A DNA stretch of 64,000 bases from Adenophora triphylla var. japonica (GCA_022495995.1 JAFEMH010000170.1:461501-525500); one strand, 5' to 3'; positions 42,649 through 53,860 are shown, counted from the stretch's first letter. Numbers and translations are program-made. Notes: generated by a model not told the origin, from the letters alone.

Positions 42649-44061
42649 TGTAAGTACCCCAATCTGGATCACCCCCTTTCAAGCACACGGGAAGCACCGC
42701 AGACTCATCAACGCAGTCTCGACGACCCCTGGCACTCAAAACCCTCTCAAAACCCCCAGCCAAACCAAGGGAGGAGCCTTCCTGGGATAAAAGGGGACAA
42801 AAGGACCTTTTGGGAATTTTCAGGAAATTGGAAAAGCACACATGGTCCGTACGGACCTCTTTGCTTTAATAATTACTGAATCCTCTTAAAGTCCACAATA
42901 TTCCCTCAAATCCCGGGGAAAATGATTACCCTCCTGCAGAGTTGGTCCGTACAGACCTCTTTGCATGTCAACTTGGTCCGTACGGACCTTATTGCACAGG
43001 GAACATCATAATTGCAGAATATTCACCATCATCACAGATTCCCTCAAATCGAGGAAAACCAAAAGTCTGGATTACCAGGGAGGTCCGTACGGACCTCTTT
43101 GCACCAAATCTGGCACTATAAATAGAGGGCTCCCCCTCCTCATTTTCACACACCTCCCACTTCTCTCTTCCTCCCTAGGCCTTCTGGCTTCCCCTCTAAG
43201 TCCTCTCGAGGCACTCCCGGCCCCTTTCGGATCCTTCCAAGGCCTTCCGAGCTCCCTTGTGGTGCTCCGAAGCCTCCCCGAGCGCTCCCGCGACGCTCCC
43301 GCGCTGCCTCGAGGCACTCTCGAGGTACTCTGAGGCCCCTCGTGGTACTCCGAGGCCTTGCCTGGTCTTTCCACGGTGTCCCGGCTCTTTCCGAGTCAAA
43401 CCGGCGATCCCAAACCACGCCGAAACTCTGCCCGAGTGACTCCTGCCACCCCAACGCACGCCGAACCTCTGCCCGAGTGATCCCAAGCGATCCCCACGCA
43501 CGCCGAACCTCTGCCCGAACGCAGCCTACAACATCAACTCACGCCGAAACTCTGTCCGCAGACAACCGGCCCCTCCCGAAGCAATCCCGATCCGTACCGG
43601 AACGCTACTCCGACCTCAAACACTATTCCTCAGCGGAAGACAGACACGAACCAACATTGGTAAGGCTTCCTTCCATTACTATTTCAATACATTTCAATAC
43701 ATAGGGTACAATGTAGACATCCGACACAGCATGCATTTTTAAAAGCACACACACACACACAACATTTAAAGGATATTAGGGGTATCCGAAAGACTCGTTT
43801 TACGAGGCGACTCGGGTGAGCTCTAATATTCTAATATTCTCTTCCCGAGGAGTCATCTGACCTCCGAACTCAAAATCTCATCACACAAAAACAGTTTAAA
43901 ATTATCTTTAAACTGATGCCCTTTTTCAATGTTTTGGGCTTAATAAAAACGGCGTGGCGACTCTACAAATGCGAAAACAAAACGGCGAGACACCGCTCCA
44001 ACGCGAAAGATGCCAGATGCCGGGGCGCGATCGCGCTGCCTCTCGGATCCGGGTAATTTCA
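42649..44061 (+). repeat. 5' LTR of Tat-5
   Basis: 1413 bases, TGTAAGTACCCC to GGGTAATTTCA. Palindromes GGTCCGTACGGACC are at 42844-42857, 42944-42957 (one mismatch), 42975-42988 and 43082-43095, all upstream of the TATA box CTATAAATAG (43116-43125). The U5 hairpin CTCGT/ACGAG is at 43794-43806, the CTTCCC...GACCTCCGAAC block at about 43841-43870 and the PBS echo TGGCGACTC at 43955-43963. The long open frames on both strands here are Pro/Ser/Arg-rich by-products of biased composition. Confidence 0.95.
43116..43125 (+). promoter_or_regulatory. TATA box of Tat-5 5' LTR
   Basis: CTATAAATAG lies 20 bases after the last GGTCCGTACGGACC palindrome. The 3' LTR has the same box at 56916-56925. Transcription of the genomic RNA should start about 30 bases downstream. 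Confidence 0.75.
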
Positions 44062-44063
44062 GT

Positions 44064-44081
44064 TGGCGACTCCGCTGGGGA
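44064..44081 (+). other. primer binding site of Tat-5
   Basis: TGGCGACTCCGCTGGGGA begins two bases after the LTR end. It is identical to the Tat-3 and NA-1 sites. Confidence 0.9.
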
Positions 44082-45367
44082 TATTTTGTTTTAAAAACTT
44101 TTAAACAAAACAAAAGATTTTTAAAACGATGATGAGGGTCAAACTTTCATTTTACCCCTTTTCTTTAACTGTTGTGTGTGTGTGCACGTGCTTCGTTTTT
44201 ATTTTACAAAAAAAAATAAAATACAAAAAAAAATGCATCAATATACATCTGTGCATACATTTAAAATTCTTCAAAAACTTCTGTTTTACTCAGAAAAAGA
44301 ATTTTAGAGACCGCACACTACGCGCCTTCTTGCCTCGGTTACACCGCACGCTACGCGCACTTCTTTGCCTCGGATACCTTTGGACACTACAACCCTCAAC
44401 CCGGAGTGGTCTCGGTTGCGATCCGTTTGGTCTTCCTAGGCCTCTTGGACGCGCGGGATCATTCCAAACATCCCATCCTAGCCAAGCGTCAACCCCACAC
44501 GTTTGAGTCTTGAGTCACACTCTGTCCGGACTCGGTTGGTTTTACCCGATCCGTGTCATACGGCTGGATACATATACCATGCCGGCCATTTTTCGAGTCA
44601 AGGCTCGGAACTCAAGATCCCTTGCGCAAGCAAAGCGATGAAAGGTCATGCTGAAATCTTGACACTGATCTTGATTTTCGAAGCTACACCCTGACGATGT
44701 TCCGTCCGGATATACATCCATGCTCACATGACACCATGTCATCACGCCTTTGATACGTCGGCCATGACAATATGACCCGGCCAACGCCTAACGTCACAAA
44801 TCCCTTGCGCAAGCAAGGTAAAGAGAGGTCATGCCGAACTCTTGACACGATCTTGACTCGGTGGCGGCTCGGTTCACTATTTACATGGCTAATGCATCAA
44901 AACGAACATGACGAGCTCGGTCCTTAGGTTCGATTTTTCTTTTAGGCCGGTGGAAACCGCTTGCCCTATAGGACCCTCGCACAGGCTGTCCACCTGGGAT
45001 GTCGAAATACGGGTGCAAAACGAGGGGCTTATAGCCACACAGATGGTCTCCACTGACCCAGGATCTAGCATAGTTGCGAAAAAGAAGAGCAATCTTTTCC
45101 AACCTACCTAGGATTATGAGAAAACATGTTTTAAGTAAATTAAAACAACAAAAAAAAATTCATAAATAAGAGAAACGGAAACCGCATGCCACGTGAGCTT
45201 TCCCCCTTTTATCCCGTGAGGCCATTCCTGTGTCTAAACCTTGCCCATCACCCCCTCTAGCTAACAGAGAGTGGTCGAGAGTACCCGGGAACCCGTATCC
45301 CAGTATCAAAACAGCAAGGTCCTACCTCCTTCCCAGCTCTGTCACCAGGACAGTCCGTCAACTCCCC
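44082..45367 (+). other. Tat-5 leader
   Basis: No credible frame before gag. Two related segments (about 44615-44680 and 44798-44857) each have the palindrome CTTGCGCAAG (44621-44630, 44804-44813) followed by a GGTCATGC-GAA phrase and CTTGACAC. The 15-mer AGAGGTCATGCCGAA (44824-44838) is shared with Tat-3, as is CTGTTTTACTCAGAAAAA (about 44281-44298) with the following GACCGCACACTAC. Confidence 0.65.
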
Positions 45368-46138
45368 ATGGCAAAATCAGTGGATAACAACGATGAGAAC
45401 GGGACCTTACCCCCAAGAAATTTCCCAACATTGGAAGAAGTTTGGCAGGTCCTCATGGCTATTGAGAAACGTCAAGGTGAGCAACAAGCCTGGATCGAAG
45501 GTGCCATGCACCACTTCGGAACATTAGCCACCCAACTACCTGGGGCTTCCCAAGTCACGACTGCTCCTACAGCCTCTAACATCTCTCATTGTTTCCCAGA
45601 AGTCAACCTGTTACCCTCGTACGAGCCATGCAATTATGACATAAAGCCACAAGACCCTCCGGGGGAAAGCCTGCCCATCCAGCCTCCTGAGGTCCCGGTA
45701 CCACCGCCGAACAACGAACACATCTGGTGGGACGTCTGCGATTGCAGTGCTTGTCTGGAAATGGAATTCCAGGATGAAATGAATGAGGGCCGTCCTCGAA
45801 GAAAGAAGAAGCTATCTTCTCAACAAAAACTGAAAAAGAGGTATGAATCCGGTGATCCCACAGTCGGAACCCTTGGAGAACCCTCAGGAAAGTTTGACTA
45901 CTACGTCATCTACTCCAGCAAGTCTAGCTCTGCACAAGGCCATGGCAACGTCTGCTCTATGATCAGCTGGGACGAGCTTCGCACCGCCACCGAAGGCCCG
46001 AAGGTCCAGATAATCCAACCCCTGTCTTGGGAAGATCTCAAAGCCACTATTGACGCTTCAGTAAAAGCCATGACAGTGAACGAATTGAAATGCGCGATCG
46101 GCCTTACGCCAATCGAGGCTCCTCCCACTACGAAATAG
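45368..46138 (+). CDS. Tat-5 gag without capsid
   Basis: The start is placed at 45368 (MAKSVDNNDENG), giving TLEEVWQVLMAIEKR near the start as in Tat-3; upstream codons are in frame but not conserved. The N-terminal part passes directly into a Pro-rich stretch (PPEVPVPPPNN), then CDCSACLEMEFQDEM, a basic patch PRRKKK, SSQQKLKKRYE and VGTLGEPSGKFDYY. The capsid and the Cys/His tail that Tat-3 has between these parts are absent, yet the frame stays open. The end repeats a Trp phrase (MISWDELRTA, PLSWEDLKAT, AMTVNELKCA). It probably cannot form particles alone. Confidence 0.7.
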   Translation: MAKSVDNNDENGTLPPRNFPTLEEVWQVLMAIEKRQGEQQAWIEGAMHHFGTLATQLPGASQVTTAPTASNISHCFPEVNLLPSYEPCNYDIKPQDPPGESLPIQPPEVPVPPPNNEHIWWDVCDCSACLEMEFQDEMNEGRPRRKKKLSSQQKLKKRYESGDPTVGTLGEPSGKFDYYVIYSSKSSSAQGHGNVCSMISWDELRTATEGPKVQIIQPLSWEDLKATIDASVKAMTVNELKCAIGLTPIEAPPTTK

Positions 46139-46445
46139 GAGAGACAAGCAAAACCATAAGTCCGAAGTGAACGTTCGACACGTTCGGTCAAATCCCAGTG
46201 AATCCTCCACGGACGGACAAAAGGCCGGCCATACGAGCCACGGGCGAAAAGGGCCCTACGCCAAAGAAAGTGAAACCTTGGACCCAAAGTGAGGATCCTG
46301 TCTTAACACGGCTCAAGCGCACTCAGCTAACATCTCACTCTGGTCCTTACTCACTTCATCTTACCCGCACAAGCTCAAGTTGGAAGAAAGCCTGGCCCGG
46401 ACCATGGTTCCCATCACGGTAACACTGATGAAGCGGTTCGGATGA
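46139..46445 (+). pseudogene. Tat-5 gag-protease linker
   Basis: Frames in this stretch encode PTPKKVKPWTQ, SEDPVLTRLKRTQ and, near 46440, MIGNVN. They match the end of the Tat-3 linker (EDPILTQLKQTQ, MIGNIH) but are broken by one-base shifts. Confidence 0.55.
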
Positions 46446-47495
46446 TTGGCAACGTTAATTACAGCAATATCATCACTTTCACGAGCTCGACCTTCCAAAA
46501 TTTGGGGCGACCACAATGAGCCTCTCTACATAACAGTTCAGCTGGACGAGCATCGTCTCCCACGGGTCTTGGTAGATGGGGGATCATCCATGAACGTCCT
46601 TCCGGCCAAAATGATGGATTTGCTAGGGATCAAAGCAAGCGATCTAAAGCCCTCGACTCGAGCAATCAAGGCATACGACTCAAAATCCCGCCCCGTCTTG
46701 GGAATAGCCACCTTGAACTTGTGGTTCGGAAAACAAATGGTCCCGATAGATTTCCAAGTCATCGACATCCCGATCACATTCACTGCCATTTTGGGACGCC
46801 CTTGGCTACACCAGATCAATGGGGTGGCATCCACTCTCCATCAGTGCGTAAAGTTCGTCCAAGGAACAGATCTTACCATCATCTACGGTGATAGCGTAGT
46901 CACCGAAAGGACCGACACAAACGGCGTCCCGGTCTTAGAGATCAAACCCGACGATGATGGCATGATGCTAACAGGGTTCACCATCGAAAGCCCAAAGGCC
47001 CAAGTGTGCCACATAGACCTGCCTTTGATTTGGGACAAGATCCCTCCCCCGATGAAAATGATGAAGCACATGAACTACATCCCGGGGCTCGGTTTGGGAA
47101 AACGCCATCAAGGCACCCAACAGATCATCAATATCAAAGAACAGAATACCCTGCACGGCCTGGGATACATTCCTACTCCCGAACACATTGCGGAAGACAA
47201 ACGAGCTGCACGAAAACGCTCCACAGATAACAAAAAGGGCTTGCACGCAATCTCCGATCTTCGTCCTTACAGCTTCGACATGACCAAGTACTTCACAAAG
47301 AAGGCCGGCAACTTGGAAGAAGATCCAGAAAAGGGAACAGAGCTGATCAGCACCAAACAAAGCTGGCCGACAACCATGGACAAGCTCCGGCGAGAACACA
47401 GCAAGATTCAGAGGCCTCAAGCCAAATCCCGTCCGAAGAGCATTTCTCGACACACCGCCTCTGCCGGGATCCACAACCACCACTATTCACAATGA
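46446..47495 (+). CDS. Tat-5 protease and G-patch-like motif
   Basis: An open frame of 349 codons. The retropepsin-like domain has HNEPLYITVQLDE, LPRVLVDGGSS (catalytic Asp present, D-G-G-S), MNVLPAKMMDLLG, TIKAYDS-type strand AIKAYDSKSRP, ITFTAILGRPWLHQ and HQCVKFVQG. Then VCHIDLPLIWDKIPPPMKMM and a G-patch-like motif YIPGLGLGKRHQG ... HGLGY. The last 40 residues are out of frame compared with Tat-4. Protease would cleave Gag-Pol. This is the only protease in the window with an intact Tat-type active-site motif. The first 15 residues are affected by a shift and the start is not firm. Confidence 0.75.
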   Translation: MATLITAISSLSRARPSKIWGDHNEPLYITVQLDEHRLPRVLVDGGSSMNVLPAKMMDLLGIKASDLKPSTRAIKAYDSKSRPVLGIATLNLWFGKQMVPIDFQVIDIPITFTAILGRPWLHQINGVASTLHQCVKFVQGTDLTIIYGDSVVTERTDTNGVPVLEIKPDDDGMMLTGFTIESPKAQVCHIDLPLIWDKIPPPMKMMKHMNYIPGLGLGKRHQGTQQIINIKEQNTLHGLGYIPTPEHIAEDKRAARKRSTDNKKGLHAISDLRPYSFDMTKYFTKKAGNLEEDPEKGTELISTKQSWPTTMDKLRREHSKIQRPQAKSRPKSISRHTASAGIHNHHYSQ

Positions 47496-49210
47496 ATTTT
47501 TGTTCGGAAAAACTCCCTCTTTGGCAGAAGAACTCGAAAAACTCTCTGTCAATACTCCTGCCTTCAACAAGCGGGACGAGTCTGCATTCGAGCTAGTAAT
47601 GCCCAAGACAAAAGCAAAAGACTCTGCAGATGATGCTTGGGACGAGCCACTGCTCCACCTGCTCTTCAAAGAAGAAATCGAGATGCCAGATCTAATCGAT
47701 TTTGTTTGATAACTCTGTGATAGCAATGATCGGGAACGGCGACATAAAGCCCTTCAAGCCCCATCTCCTATCAAGCTCATTGCCACTCAATAAGCTGGGC
47801 CACCTTCTCGGACCCACGGCCGGCCAAAAAGGACATGATCGAACAACTTGGTCGACCCCTCGAGTCCTAGAGTCTAGTGTCAAAACTCATCCCGAGTCCA
47901 TTATCTTTGAATTTGAGTCTATCGAGTCATCGATGGCCTCACGCCGGAAGATTACGAACTCATTGCCAATAATGTATTCCCGTATGCTCTTAATGAATGC
48001 TTCGATCTTTCCGAGTATCCTCTCATTGCATCTTTAACAAGCGATAAATTAACTAACACACAAACAGTTAATAACGATTCACTTGATAAAGAAGCGGACA
48101 CATTAAACGAACAATACATTAAGCACATCTTTAAGCATGTTGTCAAACGAGAGAAAAACCGGGCCCAAGTGCCGAGGAGGTTTTAACGAAAGTGAATTTG
48201 GGAACTGGCGAAGAGCCAAAAGAGACGCAAATCGGAAGTTTCTTCACCGGCACGAGCAAGACGCATTGATCGCCTTTGCTCAAAGAATTCGTGGACGTGT
48301 TCGCTTGGTCTTACCGAGACATGCCCGGATTAGATCCTAACATTGTAGAACACCGGATTCCCTTGAATCCCGAGGCTAAGCCCATCAAGCAAAAGCTACG
48401 CCGAATCAAGCCGGAATGGTCTTTACAAGTCAAAGAAGAGATCGAAAAAATGCTCCGCGTCGGCTTCATCGGGGTGATCGAATACCCCACATGGCTCTCC
48501 AATATCGTCACGGTCACCGAGGCCAATGGAAAAGTACGGCTGTTGCGTGGACTTCCGAGATCTCAACAAAGCAAGTCCCAAGGACGATTTTCCACTACCC
48601 AACATCGACATGTTGGTAGACACTACTGACCAATTTCGAAGTCAAGTCCTTCGTGGACGGGTTTGCCGGCTACAATCAAATCAAGATGGCCGAAGAAGAC
48701 CAAGAAAAGACGGCCTTCACTGACCCACAGGGAACCTCTTGCTACACGGTAATGCCGTTCGGACTAAAGAACGGCGGGGCTACCTACCACGGGCGGCCGC
48801 CCTCTTCCACGATATGATCCACAAAGAGATCGAAGTGTACGTCGATGACATGATCATCCACTCAAAGGGATCGGATGGACAACACCTCGCGAGACTGAGA
48901 AAATTCTTCAATCGCCTCCGAAAACACTCAATGAGGCTTAACCTGCCAAATGCACATTTGGGGTTAGCGAGGCAAGGTTTTGGGATACATGGTCACCGAG
49001 AGAGGCATCGAGGTTGATCCTCAAAAGATCAAGGCCATCATCGAAATGAGACCACCGCAAACTCGGACGGAGGTGAAAAGCTTCATGGGCCGCGTGCAAT
49101 ATATCGGCCGCTTCGTCAACCAATTGACCTCTATGTGCGAGCCAATCTTTAAACTGATGAAGAAGAACGCCGACATCGAATGGAACTCGAGAATGCCAAG
49201 ATGCCTTTGA
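47496..49210 (+). pseudogene. Tat-5 connector and reverse transcriptase, frameshifted
   Basis: RT blocks lie in at least four frames: DVFAWSYRDMPGLD and VGFIGVIEYPTWLSN (48276-48530), CVDFRDLNKASPKDDF (from 48526), HDMIHKEIEVYVDDMIIHSKG (from about 48805) and GYMVTERGIEVDP with GRVQYIGRFVNQLT (48980-49130). The active site YVDD is present. Each break is a single-base gain or loss compared with Tat-4. Before RT, the connector has LSEYPLIA-type text in a shifted frame. Confidence 0.8.
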
Positions 49211-50110
49211 GAAAATAAAAGCATACCTTGTGAGTCCTCCGATTCTCTGTCCTCCCCACGAGGAAAAGCCACTATTGCTATACCTAAGCTGTGGCCAGGC
49301 ACCGCGGTTGGAGCCATGCTCTGTCAAGAAAAGAAGGAGTCACGGGTCGAAACGCCATCTACTTCGTCGGTCGAAAGTTTCAAGGCGGCGAACTCAATTA
49401 CTCGGCCCTCGAGAAAACCTGCGCGGCTACGGTATGGGTTGTCGGGAAACTACGGCACTACATGCGGTCGCACGGTACACTTGGTTTCCAAAATGGACCC
49501 GGTCAAGTACCTCTTCGACAAACCATCTCTGTCAATGAGGCTCGCCAAATGGTCTTTCTTCCTAGCGGACTTTGACATCAAGTACGTGAACCAAAAGTCA
49601 ATCAAGGGACGGGCAATGGTGAACAATGGGTGATTTCCCAACCGACGAGGCTCGAGGCCCCGAACCACAATTTCCGAGACGAGGGAATCTTCGCAATCAA
49701 AAGGCGAAAATCGATGGCAAATCGTTCTTCGACGGAGCGGCCAACAAAAAGGGAAACGGCATCGGTATGCTCTTGGTAGATCCCCAGGACGAGCACACCC
49801 CAATTGCTATAAAGCTCAATTTCGAGGTAACCAACAATGCCGCCGAATATGAAGCTGCTTGGACTACAAGCCGCACTCGAGAGGAATGTCCAGAAACTCG
49901 AAGTTTATGGGGACTCAGCCTTGATCATCAACCAAGTCTCCAACAAGTGGAAAACCATAGACCCAGGCTTGCAAAAATACCATGCCTGCATGGAGGACCT
50001 CATCACACAATTCGAAGAGGTCACCTTCCACTACTTGCCAAGAGACCATAACAGGTTTGCAGATGCCTTAGCCACCTTGGCTTCCCTTGTGGAAATCCCT
50101 GAAGGAAAAG
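49211..50110 (+). pseudogene. Tat-5 RNase H and aRNH, frameshifted
   Basis: RNase H: PPILCPPHEEKPLLLYL, a shift, then IYFVGRKFQGGELNYSALEKTC, another shift, and LAKWSFFLADFDIKYV. aRNH: FFDGAANKKGNGIGMLLVD (about 49726-49780), NNAAEYEA with a shift within it, VYGDSALIINQ and RFADALATLAS. All four acidic positions of aRNH can be found once frames are followed by eye; the protein as written is broken. Confidence 0.75.
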
Positions 50111-51440
50111 CAATCAAACCCTTCAAAGTCGGGCGAAAGGAAATTCCTGCCTACTGTTGTGAGATCGAACCAGAACCTAAGCCCATCAATGAGCCATGGT
50201 ATAACCAGATCTTCCAATACCTCAAGAACGGGGAAATCACCTTCATGAACAAGGAAGACCCACACACGGAAGGGGTCAAAACCAAAAGCATCATGGCCCT
50301 AAAATGCCTCGCCTCTCACTTCGTCATCCTCGGGGACATGCTATACAAGAAACGCTACCATGGACCACTCCTACGCTGCATCGCCAGAAGAAGCAAACAA
50401 GTTCATGAACGCAGTCCACAATGGGGCTTGCGGTCCCCACATGAACTCCAGAGCCACGATGCAAATCATTCTCGGGATGGGCTACTCTTGGATCTCCATG
50501 GAGGCGGTGCATCCACTTTGTCCAGAAGGCTGCGACAAGTGTCAACGGTTCTCCAACCTCAATCATCTGCCGCCCCACGATCTCTCTTGCATGACTACAC
50601 CTGGCCATTTGCCACGTGGGAATTGACGTCATCGGGAAAATTGCTCCACCGAGCGGCAACGGTCACGAGTTCATCTTAGTAGCCATCGACTACTTCACCA
50701 AATGGGTCGAAGCCAAGTCCTACAAGGTACTCACCTCCAAGAAGGTCGCGCATTTCCCCAAGGAAAACATCATCTGCCGATACGGCATCCCAAATGAGGT
50801 CATATCGACAATGGTTCACACTTCGAGGGGAATTCGACGGGCTATTGGCTGAATTCAAGATCACACGCCACAAATCTTCTCCCTACCGGCCACAAACAAA
50901 CGGCGCCGTGGAAGCGGCAAACAAAACCCTCGAACGGATCATCAGAAAAATGACCACCCGAGGACGAGATTGGCAGAGAAGCTGCACCTTGCACTTTGGG
51001 GCTACCGCACATCGGTCGAACGACCACGGGAGAAACCCCATTTGCCACGACATACGGGATGGAAGCGATCCTTCCCATTGAATTGGAAATTCCCTCACTC
51101 CGAGTCTTCTTGGAAAATGACATCAACGAAGTCGAATGGCTCAAGCCAGACACGACGAATTGGCTCTGCTAGACGAGCGACGACTAAAGGCCATGGAACA
51201 CGTCAGGAGCCTATCAAAGCGGGATGGCTAGAGCTTTCGACAAGAAAGTCAAATCCGAGACATCGGGGAAGGCGACCTTGTACTCAAAGAAAAGCCTCCC
51301 ACTCGAACCAACCCAGCTGGGAAAATGGGAACCCACATGGATCGGCCCTTTCGTGGTTCAAAAGATCTTCTCCGGAGGTGCCATGAAGGCGACGGACCTA
51401 GAAGGCAATCCCTTCATGAATCCGAGTCAACGGAAGCAAA
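50111..51440 (+). pseudogene. Tat-5 integrase, frameshifted
   Basis: MALKCLASHFVILGDMLYKKR starts the domain near 50293, with the zinc part HNGACGPHMN and CDKCQRFSNL in the next frame. The core has Asp in VAIDYFTKWVE (about 50685), a shift right at the second Asp position (about 50808-50815), and Glu in NGAVEAANKTLERII (about 50905). The C-terminal domain has WIGPFVVQKIFSGGAM, an intact GPF motif. At least five frame changes occur. Confidence 0.75.
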
Positions 51441-52225
51441 CTTCGCGAGATACTTCGCTGAAGAAGAACAAGCGTGCATCTCTTGGCACTCCATGTAGTG
51501 TCGAACTACGCGGACTGAGCCCTCTAGTCAGGAACGTAGGCAACCTTAATTGGTCCGGTCTAAAAATACACAAAAAGTCAAAAGTTTGAATGTCAATCAA
51601 GACCTCCATCAAGCTACGCACTTTTCAAGAACACGCCCCAACAGTCACCTTGACCAAGTCAAACGACGGCGGCAACATCAAAGGACATCAGAGGGTCACT
51701 CGGCATCAAACGGCGGACTCATGTACGCTTCCAAGCCGGGGGCTTGTCTTTGCCTTCACGCGCTTCGAAAAATAATAAAAAAGAGAGCCCGAGCAAGGGC
51801 TCACAAAAAAAAAAAAAAAAGCTCAAGCAGAAGCTACAAAAAGAGGTCAAGAGCCCGACGCCAACAAGAGGCAAGGAAGCCACGAAAAAGACCGTCAAAA
51901 CGACTTGTCAGGGGATCATTCAACCTCTCAGTCCAGCACAAAGCCTCAGCAAAGGGGATTGCCGTCATGGCCCAGGCCGCTTCAGCCCACGAATGCAACA
52001 GAAAAGTTCAAGGACGGACGCCGACAAGGTTCACAAAAGACACAAAGACAAACAAGAGATCTTGCGTCTCGACAAAGCTTTAAAAGTAAATCACAAATCA
52101 CTAACGGTTACAACATTTCTTGATGAGTTCAAGCACGGTCTACTCTCAAGTTCACAACCTGCTAAAAGACAGCTTAATACATTTAACAATGTGTTTGCAA
52201 ATGCAATGAATGGATACCTAGGAGG
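51441..52225 (+). other. Tat-5 region between integrase and antisense ORF
   Basis: The nested hairpin at 51506-51539 is in the same place as in Tat-4 and is followed by CAACC and TGGTCCGGTCTAA. An A-run is at about 51806-51821. The shared 18-mer TTGATGAGTTCAAGCACG is at 52120-52137. Lys/Arg-rich frames here are products of AAG/AAA-rich DNA and are not called. Confidence 0.7.
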
Positions 52226-53742
52226 TCATTTTGCGCCATCTGCGCTTGTCCCCTCGCCATTCTTTCCTTTCTTCCCTCGTCCCCGACGAGTCTTCTTTCG
52301 CTCCACGTAAACCAACTCTGCGTCTCTCAGTCCGAGATCAGGGGTCCTCCCCGTAGAGTCAAACAATCCAGTAGCTCTCAAGGCTTCATTCGCCCGTGCT
52401 TCGGCTCGGATCTCCTCCCTGCGAGTCTGCAAAAGAGGACCTCTCCCTGTCAGTCGGTCAACCCTAGTCTCGTAGTCAAACAAAGTGTCTCCCGTCACAT
52501 CCAAAGGGTCAGACCAGGCTTCGGCACTCCTAAGGCAATAGCTACTACGGCAACCGGGTCCCAGAATCGCTACACGCCTGCTCTCCAAAGCCACTTGGGA
52601 CTGCCCAACACGCCGCTCATACCGGGCCGGGTGCGGAGTCGTCAATACGACACTCCCAGACGTCTAAGGAGTACCACGGGAGGGAAAGCGGAATACTTCC
52701 ATACCCTCGGAAAATACAAGAAGGCACATGAAGGCCGCCATATAAAGAGGAACTACCTCCACGGTAGCAAGGTCATCCCGGCCCAACAAAGGCTCTGCTT
52801 CATCCCAAACTGCAGGAAACAAGCGACGGAATATAGAAGGAGGACCAAGACAAACCGGAACTCGACGACATAGGACCCTTCTGAAAGACCCTCCTAGTCT
52901 CAATCCTCTAGTGCGGAACCCACCGGCGGATCGATGCGTACCAAGATGTGCCATCCATCTCTCCCAAGCGGGTGATCCATATCCAACACAAGAGGTCGCT
53001 GAGAAAATGACCACGGACTAAACGACGTCGGAGCCTCGAGCATGGCCTGAAGTCTCTCTCGCAGCCACAAGGTGAGCAAAGCGGGGCTTCCCCCTCTCAT
53101 AATTCGATCCCCAGTCGCCAGACGATCGATACCATGAAGAGTCTCCCCCAGCACCAACGGGACAATATCCTCTCCAGCTCTGCAGTGCCCTACCACATCT
53201 AGCAAAGCGCCATCGCAAATGCCAAGGGAGCTGACCATGAAAAGCGTCGCCATCGCGCACAAGGCAAATGCGTCCCAAGAGACATCACTCTCATCATCAA
53301 CCATGAACCGCTCCGGCAGCTCAGAAATGTCAATATGACCCGAGTCAAGGATCATGCCCTGCACTTCTTCCAACGAAGTACGAAGAAAGCCTGCAAGCTT
53401 CACGCTCACCGCAGCACCACCCATCAAAGGAAGCGAGATGGCCTCCACCTCCGGTCCTCCAATCAAAGCCCGAAAATCCTCAAAAGTGGGCACCATTTCA
53501 TTGTAGGAGAAACAGTACACATGCCTCCTAACATCCCAGAACTTCGCGGCAGCCCGCAACAAATCCCAATCAGGAACCAACTCCTTAAAAGACCAAATCG
53601 AGCAAAGACGAAACCTTACCTCGAAAGCCCGCCTCTGATGCCTCATACGGCGCCGCATCCACGTTTTCAGCTGCTCAAGGAAGTGTGCTTGCCTCTCCTG
53701 CGAAAGCCTCGGCAAAATTCTAGGAACATACGAAGAATCCAT
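52226..53742 (-). pseudogene. Tat-5 antisense ORF, homologue of the Tat-4 one
   Basis: The start is placed at 53742 (MDSSYVPRILPRL). Conserved with Tat-4: CSIWSFKELVPDWDLL, FWDVRRHVYCFSYNE, VPTFEDFRALIG, DIVPLVLGETLHGIDRL, SPALLTLWLRERL, a RREEIRAEARANEALRATG helix and a Lys/Arg-rich tail (ERKKTRRGRGKKGK). One frameshift near 52960 and one TAG at 52664-52666 break about 505 codons. Antisense extra ORFs with plant mobile domain or DUF7745 relatives are known in Tat elements; the domain name is tentative. Its upstream DNA carries the palindromes described at 53861-53905. Confidence 0.75.
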
Positions 53743-53860
53743 GGCAAAAATGGAGGTTCCTAGAGAAAATGGGGGAGAAAGCTCGAAAATGGCTGCAAAT
53801 GGGGAAATGAGGAAGAACCAGACACTGGAAAGCATTTATCTCCTTCCCAAAAGCAAGGTT

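Noticed and set aside
43072..43704. Overlapping open frames on both strands in the Tat-5 LTR (and 56872-57540)
   Set aside because: GC- and Ser/Pro/Arg-rich frames inside an LTR, present on both strands, with no homology to a protein family I know.
51744..52310. Lys-rich frames after Tat-5 integrase
   Set aside because: Produced by A-rich DNA and an A-run; Tat-4 has nothing similar in the same place.
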